Below, piece after piece: positions 34,923 through 44,722 of a stretch of 64,000 nt of DNA; position 1 is the first letter of the stretch, and each line of letters starts with the position of its first letter. The stretch is from DATFKA01 sp042095835 (GTDB lineage Bacteria; Bacteroidota; Bacteroidia; Chitinophagales; Saprospiraceae), in NCBI GenBank assembly GCA_042095835.1, contig JBELML010000013.1, positions 1 through 64,000 of the forward strand, given 5' to 3'. Under the pieces are notes generated by a model. That model was not told the origin of the DNA. It did no database searches and saw only the letters and a program-made list of their open reading frames with translations. Made by a program: the position numbers and the translations under genes.

Positions 34923-36341
34923 TCAATACTCAAACTCCATTTGCTCCGTAGGAAAGCCGAATAAAAACTCTCCTTTGACCAACTTGGCTACCTTGGGAGG
35001 TACGTATTGCTCCCAACCACTCTCTCCCGCTTGAATCTGTTTGAGAATTTCGGTAGAAAAGATTTGAAGATAGTCTTTATTCACCCCTTTTACATCTGTG
35101 ATTTGGTGGTTCTCAATCAAGTGTTTGACAAGGAATTTCACGCCTTCCGGAATGGGTAAGTTTTCGCTAGTCATGAGTTCTTCACTACCTTCTTGCATTG
35201 CCGGATAAGCATAGATCCGTACATTTTTAGCAAATAGCTCTCCAAAAGCGGCGAGTAGGCGACCATCCATATTCTCGTAATACTTGTTGTTGATCAGCTC
35301 TAGCAAAACGTGCACTCCAATTACAATACCTACCTGAGGTACTTTGAAATCTGCAAAATAAGCAATCGTGTTGTGCAGGGACTTATTGTTGGAGATCATC
35401 ACCGTTTGACCTAATGCATTAAGCAATTTGGCCCGATCCAGAAAATCTTTAAAATCAAGATTTCCGTCAGACATCAGATTATCGAGGGTCAGCTCCGTGA
35501 GTAGAAAAGTCTTTTTATCATCAATATCCGCTTCGTTTCTAAATTGTTGGTAAGCCTTTTTGATCATATCCATATTCACCAAAGTCGGTGGCCGAAAACT
35601 ACCAGGAACGATTAAAAGGTTTCTGCGATAAAGAAACTCTGAGGCGTGAAGGTTTTTACCATCAGGACCAAAAATAGCGACATCGGTCAAGCCGTGCTTT
35701 ACCAGTAATAAACTCAACAATCGATTATCTACCTCATCAAAATCAGGTCCCGTCAGGCGGATCATATCAATTTTCACTCGACCACGTAGGTTGTCAATTA
35801 AAGACTCGACTAAGGCTTCTGGGTCGTCGTGATACCGAAAACAAGCATAGACCAAATTCACTCCCAAAACACCAATCGCCTGTGCTTGTAGTTGGCTACT
35901 TCGGTCGAGCATTTTCACGTGAATCACCATATCATTAGGCTCGCCGTCGGGATGTAACTGAAAGCGAATACCCAACCAACCATCGCCCTTGATCGTGCGA
36001 GAATAGTTGATAGCAGCTACCGTATCAGCAAACACAAAAAAATTAGTATCCAATCGTTCTTGAGAAAGTCGCGTATCAATGAGCTCATATTCGTGATCCA
36101 GCATCCGGTAGAGACGCGATTCACAGACGTATCGACCACTAGGCTCTACGCCATAAATCTGATCTGAGTAGATTTTATCATAAGCCGACATGGTTTTGGC
36201 TATGGTCCCAGCTGCAGCACCAACCTGGAAAAAGTACCGAGCGACTTCTTGACCAGCTCCAATTTCTGCAAAAGTTCCGTAAACGGAAGTGTCTAGGTTA
36301 AGTTCGAGTGCTTTTTGTTCTGTTTCAAGTAGTTTGCGCAT
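34923..36341 (-). CDS. Conserved uncharacterised protein
   Basis: The protein (472 residues) has no signal peptide or membrane helix and looks cytoplasmic, with an even alpha/beta composition. Striking conserved-looking segments are TFAEIGAGQEVARYFFQVGAAAGTIA (about 23-48, quoted in parts: TFAEIGAGQEVA and QVGAAAGTIAKTMSAYD) and VPGSFRPPTLVNMDM near 268. I recall similar Bacteroidota and cyanobacterial proteins with unreliable database names, so I assign no function. It lies 272 bases from divergent mnmG. Confidence 0.65.
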   Translation of the reverse strand: MRKLLETEQKALELNLDTSVYGTFAEIGAGQEVARYFFQVGAAAGTIAKTMSAYDKIYSDQIYGVEPSGRYVCESRLYRMLDHEYELIDTRLSQERLDTNFFVFADTVAAINYSRTIKGDGWLGIRFQLHPDGEPNDMVIHVKMLDRSSQLQAQAIGVLGVNLVYACFRYHDDPEALVESLIDNLRGRVKIDMIRLTGPDFDEVDNRLLSLLLVKHGLTDVAIFGPDGKNLHASEFLYRRNLLIVPGSFRPPTLVNMDMIKKAYQQFRNEADIDDKKTFLLTELTLDNLMSDGNLDFKDFLDRAKLLNALGQTVMISNNKSLHNTIAYFADFKVPQVGIVIGVHVLLELINNKYYENMDGRLLAAFGELFAKNVRIYAYPAMQEGSEELMTSENLPIPEGVKFLVKHLIENHQITDVKGVNKDYLQIFSTEILKQIQAGESGWEQYVPPKVAKLVKGEFLFGFPTEQMEFEY

Positions 36342-36583
36342 GGTCTATTGTGAGCATTATTGAGGTTTGTAAATTTACTTTTTCTCTACTACAAAAAAGA
36401 ACGTAGAGTAGATCAATCGTAGTTCATTTCCTAAAGAAAGCTATGATCTTTGTCACTTCTTCACGGGATAGGCTCCACTATTAAAAAACTTAATACCCTC
36501 TCAAAACCGGAACTACGGCCCTCTTTTAAGCGTTAGCACATTTACAATGTGAAAATAGCTTAAATAGACTATGCCTTTTTTTG

Positions 36584-36591
36584 TAATTTTG
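36584..36591 (+). promoter_or_regulatory. Candidate -7 element of mnmG
   Basis: TAATTTTG fits the Bacteroidota TAnnTTTG consensus and lies 22 bases before the mnmG start. No convincing TTTG -33 box was found at the usual distance. The rest of the 272-base divergent gap shows nothing else recognisable. Confidence 0.45.
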
Positions 36592-36613
36592 CAGCAAATT
36601 AGCATAAAGAATT

Positions 36614-38479
36614 ATGTTTCCGAAATATGATGTGATTGTAGTAGGAGCAGGCCATGCAGGTAGTGAAGCAGCAGCGGCAGCGGCGAATATGGGCTCCAAA
36701 GTGTTGTTGGCAACGATGAATATGCAGACCATCGCTCAAATGTCTTGTAATCCGGCTATGGGTGGTGTTGCTAAAGGACAGATCGTTCGTGAAATCGATG
36801 CACTGGGTGGATATTCAGGTATTGTCACCGATGAAACAATGATCCAATTCCGGATGCTCAATCGCTCAAAAGGACCCGCGATGTGGAGCCCCAGAGCTCA
36901 GAGTGACCGTATGCTTTTTGCGCGTAAATGGCGAAACCTTCTCGAAGCACACCCCAATATCGACTTTTGGCAGGAAATGGTTACGGGTATCGTGGTCAAG
37001 GACAATCATGTAGTAGGTGTACGCACCAGCATGGGCATCGAAATCGAAGCGAAGTCCGTCATTTTGACTAGCGGAACCTTCCTTAATGGTATTATACATA
37101 TCGGCGAAAAGCAGTTTGGCGGCGGTAGAGCTGGGGAGCGTGCGGCACAAGGCATCACAGAACAACTCGTAGAACTTGGCTTCGAGGCTGGTCGAATGAA
37201 AACGGGAACGCCTCCCAGAATTGATGGTCGATCACTGAATTATGAAGCTATGGAAGAACAGCCTGGTGATGAAAATCCCAATAAGTTCTCTTATACAGAT
37301 ACCACTCCATTGACCAATCAATCGCCTTGCCATATTACTTATACCAATAGCAAGGTACACGATATTCTCAAAACTGGTTTTGATCGATCTCCTATGTTTA
37401 ATGGTCGTATTCGTGGCCTAGGACCGAGATACTGCCCCTCGATAGAGGATAAAATCGATCGTTTTGCGCAGCGTGATCGCCACCAATTGTTTGTAGAACC
37501 TGAAGGAAAAGATACAGTAGAGATTTATGTAAATGGCTTTAGTTCTTCTCTACCTGAGGATGTACAATACAAGGCTTTGAGACAAATTCCAGGCTTTGAA
37601 AATGCTAAAATGTTCCGTCCTGGCTATGCGATTGAATACGACTTTTTTCCACCGACTCAGCTCAAACTGAGTTTGGAGACTCGTCTAGTGAAAAATCTAT
37701 TTTTTGCGGGTCAGATCAATGGTACTACAGGTTACGAAGAAGCCGCCTGCCAAGGCATGATGGCTGGTATCAATGCCCATCTCAAAATCAATGAAGAAGA
37801 CCCATTCATCATTAGAAGATCCGATGCCTACATTGGTGTTTTAATCGATGACTTGGTCAATAAAGGTACCAAGGAACCTTATCGGATGTTTACCTCGCGT
37901 GCAGAATACCGAATCTTGCTGCGTCAGGATAATGCCGATTTACGCCTCACGCCCCTTGCAGCAAAAATAGGTATGCAAGGGATGGAAGAGCGTATGCGAG
38001 TCGTCGAAGCTAAAAAAGAAAGTGTCAGAGCAATCCGTAAGTTTGTTCAAAAAACAAGCATCAGCCCCGACGAGGTCAATGTTTACCTTGAGAATAAAGG
38101 CAGTGCCCTGCTTAAGCAAAAGGTAAAAATAGAAAGTGTAATCCTGCGTCCGCACATCAATTTTGCGGAAATGAGGACTTTCCTCGGTAACTTACATGAG
38201 TTTTTGCAACCCTACGATGAAGAAACCGTCTTACTAGCAGAAGTCGAAATGAAATACGCTGGCTATATCAAGAAGGAAGAGGAAATGGTAGAAAAAATGA
38301 ACCGCCTGGAAGCCGTGAAAATCCGGGAAGATTTTGATTATGCCAATGTCTTGTCTCTATCCGCAGAAGCTAGAGAAAAGTTGAATCGTATAAAGCCTCA
38401 TACCATTGGGCAAGCTAGTCGGATTAGCGGGGTTTCTCCGGCTGATATTTCGGTCTTGCTGGTGCATATGGGAAGGTAG
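36614..38479 (+). CDS. mnmG: tRNA uridine-5-carboxymethylaminomethyl modification enzyme MnmG (GidA)
   Basis: The protein (621 residues, normal length) opens with the FAD-binding motif GAGHAGSEAA (11-20) and shows MSCNPAMGG, the CPSIEDK segment and GYEEAACQG, all conserved in MnmG. With MnmE it modifies the wobble uridine of several tRNAs, using FAD, tetrahydrofolate and GTP hydrolysis. It is preceded by a plausible promoter at 36584 and followed directly by a G-rich low-complexity tract. In many bacteria this gene is near oriC; here the candidate origin is about 19 kb downstream. Confidence 0.97.
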   Translation: MFPKYDVIVVGAGHAGSEAAAAAANMGSKVLLATMNMQTIAQMSCNPAMGGVAKGQIVREIDALGGYSGIVTDETMIQFRMLNRSKGPAMWSPRAQSDRMLFARKWRNLLEAHPNIDFWQEMVTGIVVKDNHVVGVRTSMGIEIEAKSVILTSGTFLNGIIHIGEKQFGGGRAGERAAQGITEQLVELGFEAGRMKTGTPPRIDGRSLNYEAMEEQPGDENPNKFSYTDTTPLTNQSPCHITYTNSKVHDILKTGFDRSPMFNGRIRGLGPRYCPSIEDKIDRFAQRDRHQLFVEPEGKDTVEIYVNGFSSSLPEDVQYKALRQIPGFENAKMFRPGYAIEYDFFPPTQLKLSLETRLVKNLFFAGQINGTTGYEEAACQGMMAGINAHLKINEEDPFIIRRSDAYIGVLIDDLVNKGTKEPYRMFTSRAEYRILLRQDNADLRLTPLAAKIGMQGMEERMRVVEAKKESVRAIRKFVQKTSISPDEVNVYLENKGSALLKQKVKIESVILRPHINFAEMRTFLGNLHEFLQPYDEETVLLAEVEMKYAGYIKKEEEMVEKMNRLEAVKIREDFDYANVLSLSAEAREKLNRIKPHTIGQASRISGVSPADISVLLVHMGR

Positions 38480-38692
38480 CGGGGACTTTGGGACTGAGAG
38501 ACTGAGAGACTGGGGGACTTTGAGACTAGGGGACCGGGAGACCGGGATAGGGAGAGACTCTGGGGGACCGAGAGATGGGGAGAGCAGAGAGACCGGAGAC
38601 CGGGAGACTTAGGGACTGACTGGGAGAGGGGGAGTTGGGGAGAACAGTGAGAGCAGAGAGACCTGGGGACTTTGGGACTAGGTGAGGGGGAA
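38480..38692. repeat. G-rich word-like low-complexity tract after mnmG
   Basis: Starting at the mnmG stop codon, about 210 bases consist of variants of GGGACTGAGAGACTG, GGGGACCGGGAGACC and GGGAGAG. The plus strand is G-rich, as in the tract at 22026..22560, and again the tract begins right after a plus-strand stop. The following 60 bases contain ATTACATCATTATTCATT words. No protein is encoded. Confidence 0.75.
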
Positions 38693-38755
38693 TTAATCAT
38701 TACATCATTATTCATTGGCCGAAGGCTTTGGCGTAGGCTGACAACATTATAATAA

Positions 38756-39196
38756 ATGTACAACGGATTATTACACGCACACTCGGGCCTACGTTGGCTA
38801 GTATTATTATTCTTGATCTTAGCTATTGTGAATGCAGCGACTAAGATGAATGGCCAAAAGGCATATGGCGCTAGCGATAAACGAGTCGGTTTATTGGCGC
38901 TTATTTTTACGCATGTCCAATTAATTTTGGGTTTGGTTTTATATTTCATCAGCCCGAAAGTACAGTTTGCTGGCGAGGTGATGTCCGATAAGATTTTACG
39001 CTTCTATACGGTAGAACATATCTCTTTGATGCTGATTGCTATCGTGTTGATCACGATGGGGTATAGCAAAGCAAAACGCAAAGCGGAAGATGGCCAAAAA
39101 TTCAAAACCACTTTTTGGTACTACTTCATCGGTTTGGTTTTGATTCTGATTAGTATTCCCTGGCCGTTTAGAGGTCTAGGTGCAGGCTTGTTTTAA
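38756..39196 (+). CDS. Small four-helix membrane protein with conserved histidines
   Basis: The protein (146 residues) has four predicted membrane helices. Histidines at the helix starts (LLHAHSGLRW near 5-14, FTHVQLILG near 50, VEHISLML near 87) could bind heme, as in cytochrome b-like membrane proteins. Similar small proteins are common in Bacteroidota, but none known to me has a proven role. It ends with its own terminator at 39261. Confidence 0.65.
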   Translation: MYNGLLHAHSGLRWLVLLFLILAIVNAATKMNGQKAYGASDKRVGLLALIFTHVQLILGLVLYFISPKVQFAGEVMSDKILRFYTVEHISLMLIAIVLITMGYSKAKRKAEDGQKFKTTFWYYFIGLVLILISIPWPFRGLGAGLF

Positions 39197-39260
39197 TTTT
39201 TATTTTTATAATTTATAGAAATAAGCATACATAAACTTATCCTTTGCAGGAACATAGCGT

Positions 39261-39316
39261 AGTAGTAGCTGATAGATGTATCTAGAATACGAATGCATCA
39301 GCTGCTACTATTTTTA
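39261..39316 (+). terminator. Intrinsic terminator
   Basis: Arms 39261..39274 and 39298..39311 pair 13 of 14 bases (AGTAGCTGAT type) and are followed by TTTTTATA. It lies 65 bases after the stop codon of the membrane protein gene. The loop is long (23 bases). Confidence 0.75.
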
Positions 39317-39384
39317 TATATGAATCGCTTTCCATATATTTAATAAGCTTTTGAGTCATATCTACAACATTTCATACTCCCCCA

Positions 39385-39447
39385 CGACCTTTTTGAAAAG
39401 GAAACGTCTTTCCTTTTACCTTCTTTTTTGAGTAGCCAAAAAGTAAC
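39385..39447. repeat. Possible intergenic repeat fragment with AAAAGGAAA hairpin
   Basis: AAAAGGAAA (39396..39404) and TTTCCTTTT (39409..39417) form a tight hairpin, followed by TTTTTTGAGTAGCCAAAAAG. A similar phrase recurs between genes in other Bacteroidota, to my memory. It has no second copy in this window. The rest of this 368-base gap holds the terminator at 39261 and AT-rich sequence. Confidence 0.3.
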
Positions 39448-39564
39448 CTATTTGATTGACCACTTTTAGGTCATCTAGGTGATATAAGAGAAAACTTTTT
39501 TTTACTACCCTTGCAGCTCGGTTGTTTTTACAAGCCGCCAAGACTGCACATACTATGAGAAAAT

Positions 39565-40647
39565 ATGAAATTGAGATCTTCTACAATCACATTGGTGATA
39601 GGAGTCCTCTGCCTGTACTTCATTACACCTTTTACAACAGCAGCCGGATTTAATCAGCAAATGAATGTTCTGCAACTTGATCCAGCATCAAGTGCGTTCC
39701 AGACCTTTTTAGTCGATGGAAGTGCTAGCGACAAAGCTCAGCATTACATTCGCCTATACACTAAGAGATACCCTCAATACACCGCCAAAATGCTACATAA
39801 AGCACAAGGCTACTTTCCTACTTTCAGCTATTACTTAGAAAAAGCAGGTCTACCCGAAGCTTTAAAATTTCTCCCCTTAGTAGAATCTAACTTAAAAGAA
39901 GATATCGTATCTCCAACTGGAGCTGCTGGTCTTTGGCAGTTTATGCCCGCTACTGCAAGGTATTATGGCTTGGAGGTGAGCGATACTCAAGATGATCGTT
40001 TGGACATCCACAAATCCTCTGCCGCTGCCGCTCAGTTATTAAAAGAATTGTATCAACAATTTGATGACTGGGAGTTGAGCTTAGCCGCCTATAATTGTGG
40101 AGCAGGCAGGGTAAGAAGAGCTATTAGAAAAGCAGGTTCTAGAGATTTCGAAGCAATAAAACCCTACTTGCCAAAGCAAACCCAATACTATACTGACAAG
40201 TTTTTTGCTATGGTTTATGTAGGTCACCATCATCATGCCTTCAAACTTGAACTATCTACGACTAAAGAACCCTTCACAAATATCCTCATTAAAGGTGTTT
40301 ATTCCGTCCGAGCATTTTGCGAGGAAGCCAAAATTACACCTTATGTATTTTACCAGTTAAACCCTGAACTTAAAGACCTTGATTATATCGACGCTCCCTA
40401 TGGAGTACAGGTTAAAAGCCTTATAAATCAAAATTTTACTATTAAAAATCTTTCTGCTTCACAAACACATGCTAATCGCCTGGCTTTGCAAAACGAAATG
40501 CAAAAGAGCCTAGGACTCATTTGCTCGAAAGTCTTTTCAGTAGATGACTTATCCTGCAATAAGCCATGGAGGCCCCATTTTCCAAAAGGCCTCTTGGTAA
40601 AAGCAAAATCAATCTGGGCGATCAAAGAAAAAACAGCGGTTATTTAA
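39565..40647 (+). CDS. Lytic transglycosylase (SLT/GH23 domain)
   Basis: The protein (360 residues) has an N-terminal signal or anchor (to about residue 27) and a GH23 lytic transglycosylase domain at about 85-230. LPLVESNLK has catalytic Glu107; SPTGAAGLWQFMPATARYYGL and LAAYNCGAGRVRRA follow. These enzymes cleave the glycan strands of peptidoglycan. After the catalytic domain the chain resembles a degenerate MltD tail without clear LysM repeats. Its stop overlaps by four bases the stop of the convergent lactonase gene. Confidence 0.9.
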   Translation: MKLRSSTITLVIGVLCLYFITPFTTAAGFNQQMNVLQLDPASSAFQTFLVDGSASDKAQHYIRLYTKRYPQYTAKMLHKAQGYFPTFSYYLEKAGLPEALKFLPLVESNLKEDIVSPTGAAGLWQFMPATARYYGLEVSDTQDDRLDIHKSSAAAAQLLKELYQQFDDWELSLAAYNCGAGRVRRAIRKAGSRDFEAIKPYLPKQTQYYTDKFFAMVYVGHHHHAFKLELSTTKEPFTNILIKGVYSVRAFCEEAKITPYVFYQLNPELKDLDYIDAPYGVQVKSLINQNFTIKNLSASQTHANRLALQNEMQKSLGLICSKVFSVDDLSCNKPWRPHFPKGLLVKAKSIWAIKEKTAVI

Positions 40648-41828
40648 TTATCGCCGTATTTCAGATTTCTAAATTTTAAACAGACCGGTGTAGGACTTTT
40701 TAATTCTCTTGGTGTCATTAGAGAGCCATCGGAGTATAGATCATACTCTAAAATATTGTCACTATTTTGGTTAGCCACGTATAATTTTTGAATCGTAGGA
40801 TGAATTACAAAATTGCGTGGAAAATCTCCACCACTTGTATAATGCTCTCCCGCACGTAGTTGCCCATTCTCCTGATTGACCTCAAAGTGTGCCAAAGAAT
40901 TGTGCCCTCTATTACTCACATATAGATGCTTCCCATCTTTAGTAATTTGGATATCAGCCACGTAACTATCACCCGTATAGTCTTCGGGCAAGGTACTAAT
41001 GGTCTGAAGTTTTTCGAGGTTGGGCCCCTTGGCGTCTTTTCGGTATGCCGTAACGGTATTACTCAATTCATTCGCTACATAAAAGAAATCTAAATCCGGA
41101 TGAAAAACAGCATGGCGAGGCCCTGTTTGTGGATCGACTTCTACCTCTACTTCATTTAATCTGATGAATTGATTGTTTTGCTGATCAACTCCAAGTACCC
41201 AGATTTTATTTGCCCCCAAATCTGGTACATAGCAGTACTTACCATCTTTACTGAATACTGTGGCATGAGGATGAGAACTATCTTGCCTTGGATGATCACT
41301 CTTGCCCTCAAATTGGATGACACTCGAGGCAGCTTCCAAGTCCCCCTCTTCCGAAATAGGATATAGAGCCACTGCGCCCCCCACATAATTGGCGACAGCA
41401 AGGTGCTTTTTATCTGGATGGATAGCTACATAGCAGGGTGCAAAACCGAAAGTGCTATGCTTTTTTTGAATCTTCCAAGTACCATCTTCCTGAACTTTTA
41501 GCGCATAAATATAGCCCACCGAATCTACATCAGGTCCAGTTTCTGATACTGCATAAATCCACTCACCAGCTTGATCGACCGCCAAGTAGGAAGGGTTGAT
41601 GATTTGATCATTAATTATATTGGCATTGGCAACATCATATTGGTTTTGGAAGGAGAAGCCTGTAATACCAGGTGCTTTCCCATCGACGTGCCCCTCTTTT
41701 TTGGTGTACGTACCTATGATTAATTCGTAATCATTACGCTCTATTTTATCCATATTTTTAGTGTCAGTTGGTGCTTGGCAGGCAAAAAGTAGGCTTAGGC
41801 TTAGTAAAAAGTAGGTACGGAAACTCAT
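40644..41828 (-). CDS. Lactonase-family (6-phosphogluconolactonase-like) beta-propeller lipoprotein
   Basis: From the ATG at 41828 the protein (394 residues) has a lipoprotein signal (LSLLFAC). Seven-bladed propeller repeats of the Pgl lactonase family follow, with conserved IGTYT at the start, SHPHATVFSKDGKYCYVPDLGANK near 200 and SNRGHNSLAHF near 300. E. coli Pgl opens 6-phosphogluconolactone, but an exported lipoprotein form must act on another lactone or sugar in the periplasm. Upstream residues from 41852 are unlikely to be translated. Family clear; substrate uncertain. Confidence 0.82.
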   Translation of the reverse strand: MSFRTYFLLSLSLLFACQAPTDTKNMDKIERNDYELIIGTYTKKEGHVDGKAPGITGFSFQNQYDVANANIINDQIINPSYLAVDQAGEWIYAVSETGPDVDSVGYIYALKVQEDGTWKIQKKHSTFGFAPCYVAIHPDKKHLAVANYVGGAVALYPISEEGDLEAASSVIQFEGKSDHPRQDSSHPHATVFSKDGKYCYVPDLGANKIWVLGVDQQNNQFIRLNEVEVEVDPQTGPRHAVFHPDLDFFYVANELSNTVTAYRKDAKGPNLEKLQTISTLPEDYTGDSYVADIQITKDGKHLYVSNRGHNSLAHFEVNQENGQLRAGEHYTSGGDFPRNFVIHPTIQKLYVANQNSDNILEYDLYSDGSLMTPRELKSPTPVCLKFRNLKYGDN

Positions 41829-41963
41829 AAGTTCATACAGATTTAATGGCAAGACGCCTATTATTTTATTAAAATTGCCCTTCGATTTAGAAAACTACCT
41901 TGGCTTGAAAGAGTTTCATTGGGGTAATATTCTATCACGCTATTGTAAATTAATCGTTTTTAT

Positions 41964-44633
41964 ATGGCAAAAACAAATGCGGAATCAGCAAGACTAAAGG
42001 AACATTACAGTAAAAATAAAAACTGGATGCAATGGGGCCCCTACTTGAGTGAACGCCAATGGTCAACGGTACGCGAAGACTATAGTGAAGACGGTAACGC
42101 CTGGGGCTACTTTCCCCATGAACAAGCACGTTCTCGGGTTTATCGCTGGGGAGAGGACGGACTAGCGGGCCTGTCTGATGAGAAGTGCAGGCTTTGTTTT
42201 GGAGTGGCTTTATGGAATGGTAACGATGATATTATAAAGGAACGTTTATTTGGGCTCACTGGTCCCGAAGGGAACCACGGCGAGGATGTCAAAGAGTTGT
42301 ACTATTATCTGGATTGTACACCTACGCATTCTTACATGAAGCACCTGTATAAATATCCACAGGCGAAGTTCCCTTACGACAAGCTCATTGAAGAGAATGG
42401 AAAACGTAGCAAAAAAGATCTGGAATATGAACTCGTTGATACGGGGGTATTCAAGAACAACGCCTACTTCGATGTGTATACAGAGTATGCCAAAGCAGAT
42501 ACCGACGATATCCTCGTCCGTATTTCTATTCATAATCGCGGGCAAGAATGGGCGCCGATTACAGTTTTGCCAACGCTTTGGTTTAGAAACCTATGGTCTT
42601 TTGGCTTAGGAGAAAAGCCTGACATCAAGCTCATTGCGGATAAGCAGCACTATGCTGTATTAGAAGCACAATCCGAAGATTTTGAATCGCCTTACTATTT
42701 ATATTACGAGCATCCAGAGCAAACGCTTTTTACAGAAAATGAAACCAACAAAGAGGCTATCTATGGTCATGCCAACGAAAGTCCTTTTGTAAAAGATGCC
42801 ATCAACGATGCCGTTGTCCAGAATGACTTCAAGATTTTCAGGAAAAAAACCAATGGCACCAAATGTTCTCCGCTCTATCAATACGAAATTCCTAGTGGAG
42901 GCAAGGTTGAAATACGCCTCAGACTCAGTGCAGAAGAATTCACAGCCAATCCTTTAAAAGAAGGCTTTGAAAATATTTTTTCTGCACGGATTAAGGAAGC
43001 CAATTCCTTCTACAAACAGTTTCAACCCAAAAACCATCCCGCCGAGCCCGAGTTGGTCAATATCCAGCGTCAAGCATTTGCAGGTATGCTGTGGACCAAA
43101 CAATATTATAATATCGACGTCACCACTTGGCTCAAAGGAGAACACGAAGTAGACCTACCCGCTCGCCAGAAAGGAAGCACCCGGAACAAAAAGTGGAAGA
43201 CCCTCTCCAATGAGGATATAATTTCCATGCCCGACAAATGGGAATACCCTTGGTATGCTGCTTGGGATTTGGCATTTCACTGTGTACCCTTGGCCATGCT
43301 AGATGCCAATTTTGCCAAGCATCAGTTGATCCTATTCCTTCGTGAGAGATATATGGCTCCAAACGGACAGATACCAGCCTATGAGTGGAGTTTTAGCGAT
43401 GTAAACCCTCCTGTACACGCTTGGGCTTGTATGAAGGTTTATAAAATGGAAAAAGAAAAAGAAGGAAAAGGAGACGTAGATTTTCTCAAGCGTGTTTTTC
43501 AAAAGCTATTGATCAATTTCACCTGGTGGGTGAATAGTAAAGACCGAAACAATAATAATGTCTTTGAGGGCGGATTCCTGGGACTTGATAATATTGGTCC
43601 TTTTGATCGTAGCTCCAATATTCCTGGAGGAGGCTTTTTAGAGCAGGCTGACGGTACCTCCTGGATGGCCCTTTATTGTCTCAATATGTTGGATATGGCG
43701 CTGGAGATCGCGCAAGTAGACCCTACTTTTGAGGATGTAGCCACTAAATTTTTGGAGCATTTCGTTTATATCGCGGAATCCTTGAATAAGATTGGTGAAG
43801 ACTGGACAGGATCATGGGATGAGGAAGAAGGGTTCTTCTACGATATTTTGGCCTTACCCAGCGATGAATTTATACCGATCAAGATTCGCTCACTGGTTGG
43901 ATTGACTTCTTTCTTTGCCACCTTACTCATTGAGGAGGAGCGCTTGGACAAGGTACCGAACTTCAAAAAGAAGATGATATGGTTCAAAAATTTCCGCATG
44001 AAGCACGGGTTATATGCCGTCATGGAGGAGTTTAAAGAAGATGATAATGTGCTACTCTCTTTACTTCCTAGAGAACGCTTGATCAAGATGCTCCATGCCT
44101 TACTAGATGAGAAAGAGTTCTTTTCTCCCCACGGTATTCGTTCTTTATCCAAAAAGCACGAAAAACCCTACGTCTTTAGTATCGAGGGAAAAGAGTTCAG
44201 TATTACCTATGAACCTGGTGAATCTACTACACACATGTATGGTGGCAACTCCAACTGGCGAGGCCCTGTATGGATGCCTGTGAATTATATCCTTATCGAT
44301 GCTTTAAGGATAATGGACAGCTACTATGGAAAGTCTTTGCAAGTGAATTGCCCAACGGATAGTAATAATAAAATGAACTTAGGAGAGGTCGCCACTACGA
44401 TTTCCAGAGCTTTAATTAGTCTATTTGAAAAAGATAAAAAAGGGCACAGACCAGTAAATGGTGCTTTAAAATTGTACCAAAATGATCCTGATTTTCAGGA
44501 TTTAATTTTATTTTATGAGTACTTTCATGGAGACAATGGTCGTGGCTTAGGGGCATCGCATCAGACAGGATGGACAGGAGTAATTGCCCAACTAATCGAC
44601 CATTGTGGGTGGAGTAAAAATGCAAAACCGTAA
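41964..44633 (+). CDS. GH63/MGH1-like glucosidase
   Basis: The protein (889 residues) matches the bacterial glucosidase family with an MGH1/GH63-like (alpha/alpha)6 catalytic domain. WEYPWYAAWDLAFHC near 425 holds the likely acid aspartate, SFSDVNPPVHAWA is next, and YGGNSNWRGPVWMPVNYI near 760 is typical of the second catalytic region. No signal peptide is seen, suggesting cytoplasmic action on alpha-glucosides or glucosylated osmolytes. A lipoprotein with a carbohydrate-binding-like domain follows 89 bases later. Family firm, substrate unknown. Confidence 0.85.
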   Translation: MAKTNAESARLKEHYSKNKNWMQWGPYLSERQWSTVREDYSEDGNAWGYFPHEQARSRVYRWGEDGLAGLSDEKCRLCFGVALWNGNDDIIKERLFGLTGPEGNHGEDVKELYYYLDCTPTHSYMKHLYKYPQAKFPYDKLIEENGKRSKKDLEYELVDTGVFKNNAYFDVYTEYAKADTDDILVRISIHNRGQEWAPITVLPTLWFRNLWSFGLGEKPDIKLIADKQHYAVLEAQSEDFESPYYLYYEHPEQTLFTENETNKEAIYGHANESPFVKDAINDAVVQNDFKIFRKKTNGTKCSPLYQYEIPSGGKVEIRLRLSAEEFTANPLKEGFENIFSARIKEANSFYKQFQPKNHPAEPELVNIQRQAFAGMLWTKQYYNIDVTTWLKGEHEVDLPARQKGSTRNKKWKTLSNEDIISMPDKWEYPWYAAWDLAFHCVPLAMLDANFAKHQLILFLRERYMAPNGQIPAYEWSFSDVNPPVHAWACMKVYKMEKEKEGKGDVDFLKRVFQKLLINFTWWVNSKDRNNNNVFEGGFLGLDNIGPFDRSSNIPGGGFLEQADGTSWMALYCLNMLDMALEIAQVDPTFEDVATKFLEHFVYIAESLNKIGEDWTGSWDEEEGFFYDILALPSDEFIPIKIRSLVGLTSFFATLLIEEERLDKVPNFKKKMIWFKNFRMKHGLYAVMEEFKEDDNVLLSLLPRERLIKMLHALLDEKEFFSPHGIRSLSKKHEKPYVFSIEGKEFSITYEPGESTTHMYGGNSNWRGPVWMPVNYILIDALRIMDSYYGKSLQVNCPTDSNNKMNLGEVATTISRALISLFEKDKKGHRPVNGALKLYQNDPDFQDLILFYEYFHGDNGRGLGASHQTGWTGVIAQLIDHCGWSKNAKP

Positions 44634-44722
44634 AGACTCTCTATTGCTAATTATACCAATCAAAGTGGTTTAAGAAGTATGAATAGTCTTTTATATTCTT
44701 CCTATTTTAAAAATCCTTCACT

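Noticed and set aside
39200..39316. Possible small RNA with promoter and terminator
   Set aside because: The TATCCTTTG at 39239 has one base too many for the -7 consensus, and the terminator is explained by the membrane protein gene upstream.
40644..40647. Four-base overlap of two convergent genes as an antisense device
   Set aside because: Such small stop-codon overlaps are common in compact genomes; both genes are complete.
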